Source: Verrucomicrobiia bacterium
GTDB taxonomy: Bacteria > Verrucomicrobiota > Verrucomicrobiia > Verrucomicrobiales > DEV007
Length of the DNA stretch: 64,000 nucleotides
Assembly: GCA_030425385.1 (NCBI GenBank)
Contig: JAUIAH010000025.1
Span: 50,210 to 114,209 of the forward strand
Direction: 5' to 3'
The translations under genes were made by a program, and so were the position numbers. Below the pieces are notes generated by a model. It searched no databases. It was not told the DNA's origin and saw nothing but the letters and a program-made list of their open reading frames with translations. Shown in pieces: positions 17,577 to 26,941 of the stretch (position 1 is the stretch's first letter; each line of letters begins with the position of its first letter).

Positions 17577-18689
17577 ATGAAGACTGACGCTGACCGAATC
17601 CGACAGGTGGGTTCCAAGTTCCAAGTGCACGGACGCTTCCTCCGGGCATTTCCCATTGGGCGGGGGCACATCAATGATACCTTCGCGGCGGACTATGACT
17701 ACGGTGGGAGGACGGTCCGCTTCGTCCATCAAACCATCAATCACCATGTCTTCCCCAATCCCGTGGCGGTGATGGAGAACATCGACCGCGTCACTCGGCA
17801 CAAGCGCGCCTTGCTTGCAGAACGGGAAGATACGGAAGCGGGCCGAAAGTCTCTCACCGTGATCCCGAAATTGGACGGGAAACTTTACTATCAGGATGGT
17901 GATGGCGTGTATTGGCGGACCTACATCTTCATCGACCGGGCGACCACGTTTGACACCATCGAGACCTTGGAACAGGCCGAGACCGTGGCGGGTGCTTATG
18001 GGCGCTTTCAGAATCTCTTGGTGGATCTGCCAGGGAAACGTCTTCATGAAACCATCCCGGACTTCCATCACGCACGCAAGCGTTTCGATCGCCTCATGAA
18101 AGTGGTGGAAGACGATCCCATGAATCGCGCTGCTTCTGTCAGGGATGCGATCCAATTTGTGCAAGATCGCGAGGATGTGGTGGATGTGTTATTAGACCTT
18201 ATTTCCAAAGGCGAGTTGCCTGATCGCATCACTCACAATGACACCAAATTGAACAATGTGATGATCGATGACGCCACGGGTGAAGCGATTTGCGTCGTTG
18301 ATCTGGACACCGTCATGCCGGGCTCGGTCCTCTACGACTTCGGGGACATGGTGAGGACAGCTACCAGCCCAGCCCTCGAAGACGAACGAGATCTTAGCAA
18401 GGTCAAGATGCAGCTGCCCATGTTTGAAGCCCTCGTGAAGGGCTACTGGGAAGCCGCCAAAGATTTCCTCACCCCTGTCGAACGCGACCACCTCGCCTTC
18501 TCGGGCAAGCTTCTTTGCCTCATGATCGGCATGCGCTTCCTCACCGATCACATCGAGGGCGACGTCTATTTCAAGACGCACCGGGAGGATCACAATCTCG
18601 ACCGCGCTCGGAACCAGTTCAAACTGGTATCATCCATCGAGGAGCAAGCCGATCGCATGGACAGCGCGGTGAGAGACCTGTGCGTCTGA
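17577..18689 (+). CDS. NahK-like sugar 1-kinase (aminoglycoside phosphotransferase fold)
   Basis: A 370-residue kinase with the catalytic-loop motif THNDTKLNNVMID (about residues 219-231) and metal-binding DLDTVMPG (about 242-249). It also has GRGHINDTF near the N-terminus and the C-terminal MIGMRFLTDHIEGDVYFK. These match the N-acetylhexosamine 1-kinase (NahK) branch of the phosphotransferase family, which phosphorylates GlcNAc/GalNAc at C1 in host- or algal-glycan degraders. No partner phosphorylase is adjacent, so the substrate is inferred. The ATG at 17577 is preferred to a TTG at 17571. Confidence 0.8.
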   Translation: MKTDADRIRQVGSKFQVHGRFLRAFPIGRGHINDTFAADYDYGGRTVRFVHQTINHHVFPNPVAVMENIDRVTRHKRALLAEREDTEAGRKSLTVIPKLDGKLYYQDGDGVYWRTYIFIDRATTFDTIETLEQAETVAGAYGRFQNLLVDLPGKRLHETIPDFHHARKRFDRLMKVVEDDPMNRAASVRDAIQFVQDREDVVDVLLDLISKGELPDRITHNDTKLNNVMIDDATGEAICVVDLDTVMPGSVLYDFGDMVRTATSPALEDERDLSKVKMQLPMFEALVKGYWEAAKDFLTPVERDHLAFSGKLLCLMIGMRFLTDHIEGDVYFKTHREDHNLDRARNQFKLVSSIEEQADRMDSAVRDLCV

Positions 18690-18698
18690 GATGAGGAA

Positions 18699-20981
18699 TC
18701 AATCCGAACGGACAACCCGATAAAAGCCCTGCTGATCCGTCTGAGAAATAGGATGGATGTGCGGTTCTCCCGTGCCCACAGCGGTTGCTATGAGTTCCCA
18801 GGTAACGGAGTCCAATCGATGGCTGCCTTCTAGACGATAGTGCTTTCCTCTCTCGGTTGGCCACGTGAGTTTAAGCGAGTGGGCGGTTCCTGAGAGCGTT
18901 AGGGAGAATTCAGCTCGCCATTGTTCTTCGCGGATGTGCCCCGAAAGGGAACCTATCGCCAAGCCTTCTTCATTAGAGGCCAAGCGATTTCCGAATCCGC
19001 GTTCTGACCCTTTTGGAAAGAGGCGTTGCCTGAGAGTGGGTGTGCCGCCCTCCAAATCGTAAACAAAGACACGCCCGCTGGCACCTTTGGACCACTGGGC
19101 TTCGGGGGCACCCACCGCAAGAAAGCGCTCCTGAAGGGTAATGGCGTGGCCAAAGCGCGCATGGGCGTCTGGTGAAGTCAGGGTGATGTGACTGTCAGGA
19201 TCGATTTGCCCCTCTTGACGCGTGAAGAGGTGGACCTTCCCGTCACCCCGCGGGGCGCCGATGGCTAGCCACTGATCGCTGATGGCAATGACTGAGCCAA
19301 AGCCTGATTCCGAATATGGTTCTGGTAGGATGGCTCTGAGGCTGGTGCTTGAATCGTCAGTGTGATAGATGGCTACGGAACCGCGACCTTTGTCATCGGC
19401 GGGATCACCCACCAATCCCAGAACGCAAAGCGGACCGTCCTTCGCTACTTGTGTCTGAATGTAAGTCTCTGGATCGAGTTGCTGTTGGAAAGATCCTAGC
19501 AAGAAGTCGTGAGTGGATCTCCAGCCATCGTCTGTAGAAGCAAAGATGGTCGCTGCTGGGGAGTGGGCTTGATTTGCCTGACCTTCCCAGCCCACGATGA
19601 GTTGGTGGCCATCGCTGGATAGAGAGTGGATGGGTTGGTTGGTGCGAAGTGTTTCAGTCCAGATCCACGGAGAATCTGGAAGGTCGGACGCGACAAAGAG
19701 GTGAATGGATTCACGGCCGCGTGCCGGTTCGCTGATCGCCATCCAAGTAGCACCCATTGCAAGGTGAGCACCAAAGTAGCCAAGTGCGCGTGGTATGGGC
19801 GGCGGGAGAACCCATGGGCGATCCGCAGCATGCACGATTCCGTGATTCCATGGGTCGACCCCGCTCGCCGGTGCTCCGAAATAGAGGGTATTGCCATGAT
19901 AAACGAGGCTTTGACCAGCATCGGTGGTGCGATTCCAATCAAGTCCGGGAGGCCCGTCGAATGGTGGTTCCTTCGACATGGTGCCCATCCATAGATCGCC
20001 CTCTGTTGTGCCGACAAAGATGGATTGATCAGTGATCGCTATCCGAGAGGCGTTCATGGGAAACACCGATATGGGCGCGGATACCCATGTGCTCAGATCC
20101 GTGGTCGCGAGAAGAGTGCCGTCTGCTAGCAGAAGCCATAGACGGTCGTTGTGCACTTCAAGGTCAAGGCATGAGTGCGGGATAGCCCGGCTCTCTTGAC
20201 CATCGAACCGCCAGAGAAGCGATGGTTTCGATGGGGGCTCGCCAGGGGTGCCTTCGAGATAGAGGGTTTGCCCGAGAAAGGGTGCATAGGCATTGATCGC
20301 AATGGGCAGAGTTCCCTCTTCCAAGAGTGTGCAACGTGTACCATCGATGGCTTTGCCAGTGAAATAGATCTGGTTCTGATAGGGAATGGCGTAACGTGAC
20401 CTTCCGAAGGCATTGGGATCGAGAGTTGTTCTAAGAAAGGGTTTCCAGGTGTGACCATGGTCCAGTGATTCCCACACCAGGGTGTTGGCACCTTGGCCCT
20501 CTCGGAGATCGCGTGATGATCCTGTTAGGAAAAGCGACTGGTTCAATTCCGTGACATCGTAGGCGTGGAGCATGCCAATCTGGCGTTGCATGATCCAGTG
20601 GCCCTCGGCGGTGCGGATGGCGAGGTCGGCTTGATTGTAGAAATGTGCGGGATCGCTGGCAGGGACCATCCATTGATCCCCGATCTGCTTGAAGCGCCCG
20701 GTGGCTTCACTCCCTAATAGAGCCTCCGTGACGAAGGCGTGCCTGCGAGGAATGTAGGCACCGATTTCTACGGGGCCGAGATTGGCATCCGAATCGCCAT
20801 AGCTGAGGTAGAGCCGATCATCGACCCATGTCAGGTCGTGAAGGTGGCGAGAGGCTGGTGGCAACGCAGCGATCCAGGGAGAAATGCCGATACGGTGAAA
20901 GTGCCAGACGGATTCTTGACTCATGGCGAGGACGGTCAAGAAGCCGAAGCCGAACAGGCAGAGGAGGCAGCGGGTGATCAC
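18699..20981 (-). CDS. exported beta-propeller protein with FG-GAP-like repeats
   Basis: A 760-residue protein opening with GTG and a signal peptide (MITRCLLCLFGFGFLTVLAM). Most of it consists of short beta-blade repeats. Sialidase-like blades (WESLDHGHTWKPF) occupy the first half. FG-GAP-like blades (GFGSVIAISDQWLAIGAP, RFGHAITLQERFLAVGAP, GFGNRLASNEEGLAIGS) occupy residues about 560-690. The C-terminal 70 residues are the tail module found in several neighbours (HYRLEGSHRLDSVTWELI to GFYRVVRSD). No sialidase catalytic set is evident, so a binding or adhesive role is more likely than catalysis. Confidence 0.7.
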   Translation of the reverse strand: MITRCLLCLFGFGFLTVLAMSQESVWHFHRIGISPWIAALPPASRHLHDLTWVDDRLYLSYGDSDANLGPVEIGAYIPRRHAFVTEALLGSEATGRFKQIGDQWMVPASDPAHFYNQADLAIRTAEGHWIMQRQIGMLHAYDVTELNQSLFLTGSSRDLREGQGANTLVWESLDHGHTWKPFLRTTLDPNAFGRSRYAIPYQNQIYFTGKAIDGTRCTLLEEGTLPIAINAYAPFLGQTLYLEGTPGEPPSKPSLLWRFDGQESRAIPHSCLDLEVHNDRLWLLLADGTLLATTDLSTWVSAPISVFPMNASRIAITDQSIFVGTTEGDLWMGTMSKEPPFDGPPGLDWNRTTDAGQSLVYHGNTLYFGAPASGVDPWNHGIVHAADRPWVLPPPIPRALGYFGAHLAMGATWMAISEPARGRESIHLFVASDLPDSPWIWTETLRTNQPIHSLSSDGHQLIVGWEGQANQAHSPAATIFASTDDGWRSTHDFLLGSFQQQLDPETYIQTQVAKDGPLCVLGLVGDPADDKGRGSVAIYHTDDSSTSLRAILPEPYSESGFGSVIAISDQWLAIGAPRGDGKVHLFTRQEGQIDPDSHITLTSPDAHARFGHAITLQERFLAVGAPEAQWSKGASGRVFVYDLEGGTPTLRQRLFPKGSERGFGNRLASNEEGLAIGSLSGHIREEQWRAEFSLTLSGTAHSLKLTWPTERGKHYRLEGSHRLDSVTWELIATAVGTGEPHIHPISQTDQQGFYRVVRSD

Positions 20982-21094
20982 TTCAAGAGATTCTAGCCCA
21001 CTGGGGCTCCTGAAGAAAGCATGACTGCTGGTAGAGAATTGAGTTTCCCTGGGGATCCTGAAGAGCTAGACACAGCGGTCACAAATTGATTGCT

Positions 21095-24000
21095 ATGTGC
21101 TACTTCTATCGACTCCTTCTCACGCAGCTCGTCCTGACTATGGGCTTGATCAGTTTCTCTCAGGCGGAGAATCGGGTGCTCTTCATCGGAAACAGTTTCA
21201 CCCAGGGAACGGGAGGCGCGCGCGCAGCCGCGGCCGGTGGCGTGCCAGGAATCCTTGATCGGCTTGCTCAGGCGGGTGGTCACGAAGATCCTCAGATCGT
21301 CATGCGGGCCGTCGGCGGGATGGATTTCGAATTTCACGCCACGGATGCGGACACGCTCGCAGCCATTGAGTCGGAAGCATGGACGCACGTGATCATTCAG
21401 AACTACTCCACGGAGCCTACTCACATTGCGGCGAATGGGCATGCGTTAGAAGATCATTTCGCGTTCGGTGCGGCGCTCTACGATCAGATTGTGGCCAACC
21501 ATGCCGAAACACAGGTGGTGCTGTATGAAACCTTTGCTCGGGCGTGGGACCACGCCCTCATTTCTGGAACGACTTCGCCCACCACGTTTGAGAGCACGCA
21601 TGCCTTCCAGGCGGAGGTGCGGGAGAACTACCATGAACTCGCCACGCGACTCAATGAGGCGCACCCCCAAGCCCGTCCCGTGGTGGTGGCTCCCGTGGGC
21701 TCCGCTTGGGAAGAAGCGGGAGGTTTGTTCGATGCGGATGCCGAGGGATACGTGGATCTTCACGGGGCTGATAACTATCATGGCAACGACAATGGCTACT
21801 ACCTCGCAGCGGCAGTCTTCTACGCGACCCTCTACGGCGAGAGCCCGGAAGGTCTTTCTGCCCAACCGTCCGTTGCCGATCTTGGGCTGCAATTGACGGT
21901 GGATGCGCTCCTGCTAGAGCGGTCGGCGTGGCGATCCGCGAATGAGCGAAATGTCAGTCACTTGGAGGCGGGCGAGGCCATCTTGATTGACTTTGGCGCA
22001 GACGGTACGACCACGGGAGAAGGTTGGAACAATGTCACCCCCGCGGTTGGGAGCACGGATGATGGGACGATCGATGCGTTGATCACTTCCACCGGGGTCG
22101 ACAGCGGCGTCGGCTTTGCGATGATGAGTCGTTTCAATGGGGCCAACACGAACGGCGCCACCGGCTCCGGCGTCTTTCCTGACACGGCCACGCAGGATTC
22201 GCTCTTTGGGAATACCGAGGAGTGGTCGGGCCTCACGGATATCTTTCCCACATTCAAGCTGACGGGTCTTGACCCGGCGGCGACTTATCAATTCCGCTTC
22301 TATGCCGCACGATCGGGTGTCGGTGACGTCCGAGAAACCCTCTACACCTTGACGGGTGTTGACACGGACACCGTCGCCTATGATCCTGCTAACAATGAGA
22401 CCAATGTGGCCTCTGTCAGTGGTATCGTTCCGTCGGCGAGTGGGGAGATTCAGATTGGTCTCACACCCACAGAGAATAACACGAATGGGAATCATTTCAC
22501 CTATCTTGGCGCCTTGGAGATCATTGCTAGTCAGGATCCTCGTGCCATCACCGAGAATGACCTCCTCTTGGATCTGGGAGGCCCTGACAATGTGCTCGCG
22601 ATGGATGGCAATGGCTTCCATTGGAATGCTCTCAGCCAAGCCGTTGGCGGGACGGACGACGGGCAGCTTGCTGGCTTGCTGACGGCCGGCGGCGTGGTGT
22701 CGACCGTTGGGATTGACATGGTGGCGCGGTTCAATGGTGTGAATAACAATGGATCCACGGCCTCCACCGTGTTCCCGGCAGAGGTCACAGGAGATTCGTT
22801 GTTTGGCAATACCGAGGCGTTCAGTGGCTTGGAGAATGTGTTTCCCAGCTTTAAGGTGACGGGCTTGAACGCCTCACAGACCTACACGTTCACCTTTTAT
22901 GCATCCCGCATGGGTGTGGGCGATAACCGCGAGACAGTCTACACGCTCAGCGGGGCAACGACGGTCGAGGCGGTTTTAGATCCTGCGAATAATGACGACG
23001 CGGTGACGTCAGCTACGATCACAGCTTCGGCCACGGGTGAAGTGAGCCTTGCCATCGCTCCTGGGCCTAACAACTCCAACGGCAACCATTTCACCTACCT
23101 TGGGGCCATGAAGATTTCGCCTGCGAGCGGCAGCGGTGACGGAGACACCCGGGCGCCTTTGTTAGAATCGGCCGAGACTTCGGATGGGGCCACCGTGGCC
23201 CTGACCTTCAGTGAAGCTTTGGACCAGGCGAGTGCCGAGGCTGTTGCCAACTACACGGTGACCGCCAGCGATGGCAGTGCGGTGGCAGTCCAGGCAGTCG
23301 AACTCCAGGCGGACGGACGCACTGTGTGGCTGGCGCTGGATCCCGCGGTGGCCGGGGCGTTCACCGTTTCAGTGAGCAACGTGGAGGACCTTGCAGGCAA
23401 TGCAATTGACGTCAATGCGAGTATCGGTGCGGTGGCCCCAGATCCCAATGCCACGGTGCTCTTTCTCGATTTCGGAGGCAGTCAGACCGTGTTTGATGAC
23501 CCGACTGGGCGCCAATGGAATACGGTCGATGGCGGGATCGGCGGCACTGACGATGGGCTTTTGATAGATCTCATCGACCAAGATGGCAATATCACGCCGA
23601 TGCAACTTCAGATGGTGAGCCGTTTCAATGGCACGAATACCAATGGCACCACGGAATCCACGCTATTTGATCCGGCTGCCACCGGCGATTCTCTCTTTGG
23701 AAATACCGAACTGTTCAGCGAATTGGAGAATATCTTTCCGAAATTCAAACTAACGGAGTTGGATCCCTCCCTCGCCTACACGCTCACCTTCTTCGCCTCG
23801 CGGCTCAATGTTGGCGACAATCGGGAAACGAGTTACACGGTCGAAGGGGCTTCCACGACGGTGGTAGCCTTGGATCCTGCCAATAACATCGATGCCTTTG
23901 TCAGTGCGAATAGTATTTCTCCTAACGATGCGGGTGAGATCATGATCAGCATTGCCCCGACGGACAACAACACGAATGGCAATCACTTTACTTATCTTGG

Positions 24001-25915
24001 GGTGCTGCAAGTCTCCGCCGTTCCCCAGACGGCTGGCGTGACCATCTTAGAGCATCCAGAAAGCGCGACGATCACTGAGCTTGACCCCGTGAGTTTCTCA
24101 GTGACAGCGTTAGGTGAGCCTCCCTTGACAGTACAATGGTTCCGTGATGGTGAAGCGGTGGCGGAGGCCACAGAATTGTCTTGGGCCGTGGACGCGGTGC
24201 CCTTGGCTTGGGATGGGTCTGAGATCACCGTGACGGTGAGCAATGCCAACGACTCAGCGACGAGTCAGATCGCCACCTTGCAAGTGAATCCCGACACGGT
24301 GGCTCCTGAAGTCTTGAGCACGGGGTCCGCTGATGGATTGACCCTCGTGATCAATGTGTCGGAGCCGCTCGCGCCCGAAGCCGCGACCGATGCGGGAAAC
24401 TACACGGTGAGTGGCGCAGAGATTGCCAGCGTGGCCTTGGGAGAAGGCGGCACAAGCGTCCTGATCACGCTAACGGAAACGTTGTCTGGCATGTTCACGG
24501 TGGAGACGCGGAATCTCACGGACCGTGTTGGGAATCCTCTGGCGGCCATGAGTTTGAGCGGAGACGCTCCTGATCCGAACTTTCCCACCTTCCTCTTCGA
24601 TTTCGGCGGATCGGGGACTCAGCTCGGCGTCGATGATCCCTTTCTCCACTGGAATGCGGTTCCAGGTGGTATCGGGCAAACAGATGATGGCTTGTTAGAG
24701 ACCATCCTCACCACACAAGGTGTGGAATCGACGCTCCAGTTGCAAATGCTGCAACGTTTCAATGGGACGAACACGGCCGGGACGCCGGCCAGCGCGCTCT
24801 ACCCGGCCTCAGCCACGTCCGATTCTTTGTTTGGAAACACGGAGCTCTTCAGTGAGTTGGAGAATGTCTTTCCAAGTTTCAAGATCACCGGCCTTGATTC
24901 CGCCCGTGCTTACACGTTCACCATGTATGCTTCACGTCTGAGTGCGGCTGATAACCGCGAAACGGGCTACACGATCGTCGGGGGCAATGAAGGCTTCGGC
25001 GCATTGAATCCTTCCGAGAATGTCGACAACGTGACCACCGTGACAGGCATCGTGCCCGATGCCGTGGGCGAGATCACGATCAGCATCGCGCCGACAGAGA
25101 ACAACGACAATGGGAATCATTTCACTTACCTGGGTGCGCTCAAGATCGCATCATTGTTAGGAGATTCCTTTCACATCACCGAGGTCAGCCGTGAGGGCGA
25201 TGATCAGGTAGGCCTGACGTGGGAGTCTCAGGATGGCGAGTATTTCGTCGTGCAGCAATCGGCCACTCTTCAGCCAGGATCTTGGCAAGTCATCAGCGAC
25301 CTCCTCCCGGCTGCCGCCGCACCGGCGACGCTCACCAGTGCCGTCGTCACCATAGCATCCATGGAGCCTGCGGACTACTTTCGCATTGCCAAGATGCCGC
25401 CGCCGGCCCTGCTAGAGCAAGGGTTTGAAGAAGGCCTGGGTGCGTGGGAATTTGTGAGTCATGGCAACGTGGGCACGGAATGGGAAGCCGGCGTTCCGTC
25501 GGATCCACCCGGTGCTGCGGCGGGAAATCAAGTGGCCGCCACCGGATTGATGGCTCCCTTCGCGGATGGCTTATTAAACAACGGACTCGGCATCGTTCTC
25601 CGCTCGCCTGTGGTGGATCTGTCAGGGGAACGCGCAGCAGTTCTCTCTTTCTGGCATTATCTCGACGTGAATGATGGTCAGTCAGGAGGCCGAGTGAAGA
25701 TCCTGCGCGCGGATGATCTCAGCGAATTACCCGTGGAGGAGGACCTCCTCTTTGTGGAATCGACTCCTGAATGGACGCCGATCACCGTGCGCCTTCCTCA
25801 AGCCATCATCGATGTTGGAGAGATCATCCTGGAATTCGAGTTCATCAGCGCTCCCGATGACAATCCTGACAACAACGGTTCCGGCTGGTTCCTCGATGAC
25901 ATTGTCCTCGATTAG
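21095..25915 (+). CDS. giant exported SGNH-hydrolase-like protein with four copies of a novel-looking repeat
   Basis: After a signal peptide (MCYFYRLLLTQLVLTMG) comes an SGNH-type domain: VLFIGNSFTQG holds the candidate nucleophile serine, and DNYHGNDNGYYLAA holds the terminal Asp/His. Four repeats of about 185 residues follow, encoded near 21,980-22,530, 22,560-23,120, 23,455-24,015 and 24,590-25,150. Each has DSLFGNTE and ends NNTNGNHFTYLG or similar. Ig-like and Big-type segments separate repeats 2-3 and 3-4. A tail module (EYFVVQQSATLQ to DYFRIAKM) and a MAM/concanavalin-like domain (about the last 170 residues) end the protein. It probably acts on acylated polysaccharides at the surface. 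The ATG near 21095 is preferred to a TTG three codons upstream. Confidence 0.75.
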   Translation: MCYFYRLLLTQLVLTMGLISFSQAENRVLFIGNSFTQGTGGARAAAAGGVPGILDRLAQAGGHEDPQIVMRAVGGMDFEFHATDADTLAAIESEAWTHVIIQNYSTEPTHIAANGHALEDHFAFGAALYDQIVANHAETQVVLYETFARAWDHALISGTTSPTTFESTHAFQAEVRENYHELATRLNEAHPQARPVVVAPVGSAWEEAGGLFDADAEGYVDLHGADNYHGNDNGYYLAAAVFYATLYGESPEGLSAQPSVADLGLQLTVDALLLERSAWRSANERNVSHLEAGEAILIDFGADGTTTGEGWNNVTPAVGSTDDGTIDALITSTGVDSGVGFAMMSRFNGANTNGATGSGVFPDTATQDSLFGNTEEWSGLTDIFPTFKLTGLDPAATYQFRFYAARSGVGDVRETLYTLTGVDTDTVAYDPANNETNVASVSGIVPSASGEIQIGLTPTENNTNGNHFTYLGALEIIASQDPRAITENDLLLDLGGPDNVLAMDGNGFHWNALSQAVGGTDDGQLAGLLTAGGVVSTVGIDMVARFNGVNNNGSTASTVFPAEVTGDSLFGNTEAFSGLENVFPSFKVTGLNASQTYTFTFYASRMGVGDNRETVYTLSGATTVEAVLDPANNDDAVTSATITASATGEVSLAIAPGPNNSNGNHFTYLGAMKISPASGSGDGDTRAPLLESAETSDGATVALTFSEALDQASAEAVANYTVTASDGSAVAVQAVELQADGRTVWLALDPAVAGAFTVSVSNVEDLAGNAIDVNASIGAVAPDPNATVLFLDFGGSQTVFDDPTGRQWNTVDGGIGGTDDGLLIDLIDQDGNITPMQLQMVSRFNGTNTNGTTESTLFDPAATGDSLFGNTELFSELENIFPKFKLTELDPSLAYTLTFFASRLNVGDNRETSYTVEGASTTVVALDPANNIDAFVSANSISPNDAGEIMISIAPTDNNTNGNHFTYLGVLQVSAVPQTAGVTILEHPESATITELDPVSFSVTALGEPPLTVQWFRDGEAVAEATELSWAVDAVPLAWDGSEITVTVSNANDSATSQIATLQVNPDTVAPEVLSTGSADGLTLVINVSEPLAPEAATDAGNYTVSGAEIASVALGEGGTSVLITLTETLSGMFTVETRNLTDRVGNPLAAMSLSGDAPDPNFPTFLFDFGGSGTQLGVDDPFLHWNAVPGGIGQTDDGLLETILTTQGVESTLQLQMLQRFNGTNTAGTPASALYPASATSDSLFGNTELFSELENVFPSFKITGLDSARAYTFTMYASRLSAADNRETGYTIVGGNEGFGALNPSENVDNVTTVTGIVPDAVGEITISIAPTENNDNGNHFTYLGALKIASLLGDSFHITEVSREGDDQVGLTWESQDGEYFVVQQSATLQPGSWQVISDLLPAAAAPATLTSAVVTIASMEPADYFRIAKMPPPALLEQGFEEGLGAWEFVSHGNVGTEWEAGVPSDPPGAAAGNQVAATGLMAPFADGLLNNGLGIVLRSPVVDLSGERAAVLSFWHYLDVNDGQSGGRVKILRADDLSELPVEEDLLFVESTPEWTPITVRLPQAIIDVGEIILEFEFISAPDDNPDNNGSGWFLDDIVLD

Positions 25916-25950
25916 ATGTCTCACATAGTGGGGTGGCGATTAGGTGGACT

Positions 25951-26090
25951 TGCTAGAGCAAAGGGAAACTGAAGGCCCCAGAGAGCAAAGCCCAGGCGTT
26001 CACGGCTGGGACACAGACGCCTGCTAGGCAAAGGGGGCTGAAGGCCCCGGAGAGCAAAGCCCAGGCGTTCACGCCTGGGACACAGAGCAC
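25951..26090. repeat. two tandem copies of a ~70-bp unit carrying a palindrome
   Basis: Copies start at 25951 and 26022. Both contain GAAGGCCCC, GAGAGCAAAG, CCCAGGCGTTCACG and CTGGGACACAGA. In the second copy CCCAGGCGT (26060-26068) and ACGCCTGGG (26071-26079) form a perfect inverted repeat around two bases; the first copy (25991-26010) has one mismatch. They lie between convergent genes and could act as a bidirectional terminator or belong to a REP-like family dispersed in the genome. The rest of the gap 25916-26228 shows nothing else. Confidence 0.75.
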
Positions 26091-26228
26091 CGAGGAAATG
26101 CGGCCTGAAAGGTCGCGAGAACGGTCCACTTAAGGTTGGGGGTTTGTTAGATTAATAGGACAAATGCCCATGCAATGGTCTGTGAGAGCCGAGGTGTTTC
26201 CGAAAGGAGGGGCGGTTCCCCACCCTCA

Positions 26229-26837
26229 TCACCCGCCTTCAACGAGGATTGCTTGCATGCCGGCAGCTTCGGCGGCTTGGATGCCCAGCTGCCCGTCCTC
26301 GATGACGAGGCATTTGCTAGGATCAACATCGAGTCGACGAGCGGCTTCAAGAAAGATGTCAGGGGCGGGCTTGCCTCTCTTTACCTGATCTTGAGTGACG
26401 ATGGCTTGGAAATGCTCGCGCATGCCGATGGCATCGAGCGTCTTGGTAACGGTCTCCCACACGCCTCCTGAAGCCACGGCGACTGGATGGGTTTCTCCCA
26501 CGCGTTTGGCAAAGTCGACCACGGGTTGATTAGGCGGGACGCGGTGAAGATTGTCGCGATACCAGGCCTCCTGGGCGTCGACAACCTGTTGCGGGTCGAG
26601 CTGTTGATCAAAGTCGTCATTGATGCGGCGGACCGTCTCCAGCATGCACACACCCGCGAGCGATTGGGCGTAGGGGCGCGTGAATGTGAAGGTGCCCCCG
26701 TTCGCCTCAAAGGCGTGCAGCCAGGCTTGGTAGTGGAGGCCCATGGAGAGCGCCAGGGTGCCGTCGTTGTCGAAGATGTAGCCTTCGAATGGGAAATCGG
26801 GAACGGTGAGTCCTTCGGGAGTCTGAATCATCGGCAT
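26229..26837 (-). CDS. HAD-superfamily phosphatase / phosphoglucomutase-like protein
   Basis: A cytosolic protein of 202 residues with the HAD motifs in order: FDNDGTL (Asp23 nucleophile, Asp25), VASGGVWET (motif II), KRGKPAPDIF (motif III lysine) and VIEDGQLGIQAA (motif IV acids). A helical cap lies between motifs I and II. It resembles beta-phosphoglucomutase and YqaB-type phosphatases. GAGGAG eight bases before ATG 26837 supports this start. The substrate is probably a sugar phosphate but is not determined. Confidence 0.88.
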   Translation of the reverse strand: MPMIQTPEGLTVPDFPFEGYIFDNDGTLALSMGLHYQAWLHAFEANGGTFTFTRPYAQSLAGVCMLETVRRINDDFDQQLDPQQVVDAQEAWYRDNLHRVPPNQPVVDFAKRVGETHPVAVASGGVWETVTKTLDAIGMREHFQAIVTQDQVKRGKPAPDIFLEAARRLDVDPSKCLVIEDGQLGIQAAEAAGMQAILVEGG

Positions 26838-26941
26838 GGGGCACGCTCCTCACTGGGGACGGGTTGGCCACTGAAATTGGTTGAATTCACCATCACCGCG
26901 ATCAAGCCGTCGTCCGCGGTGTTCTTTCCCTGATTCCAATC

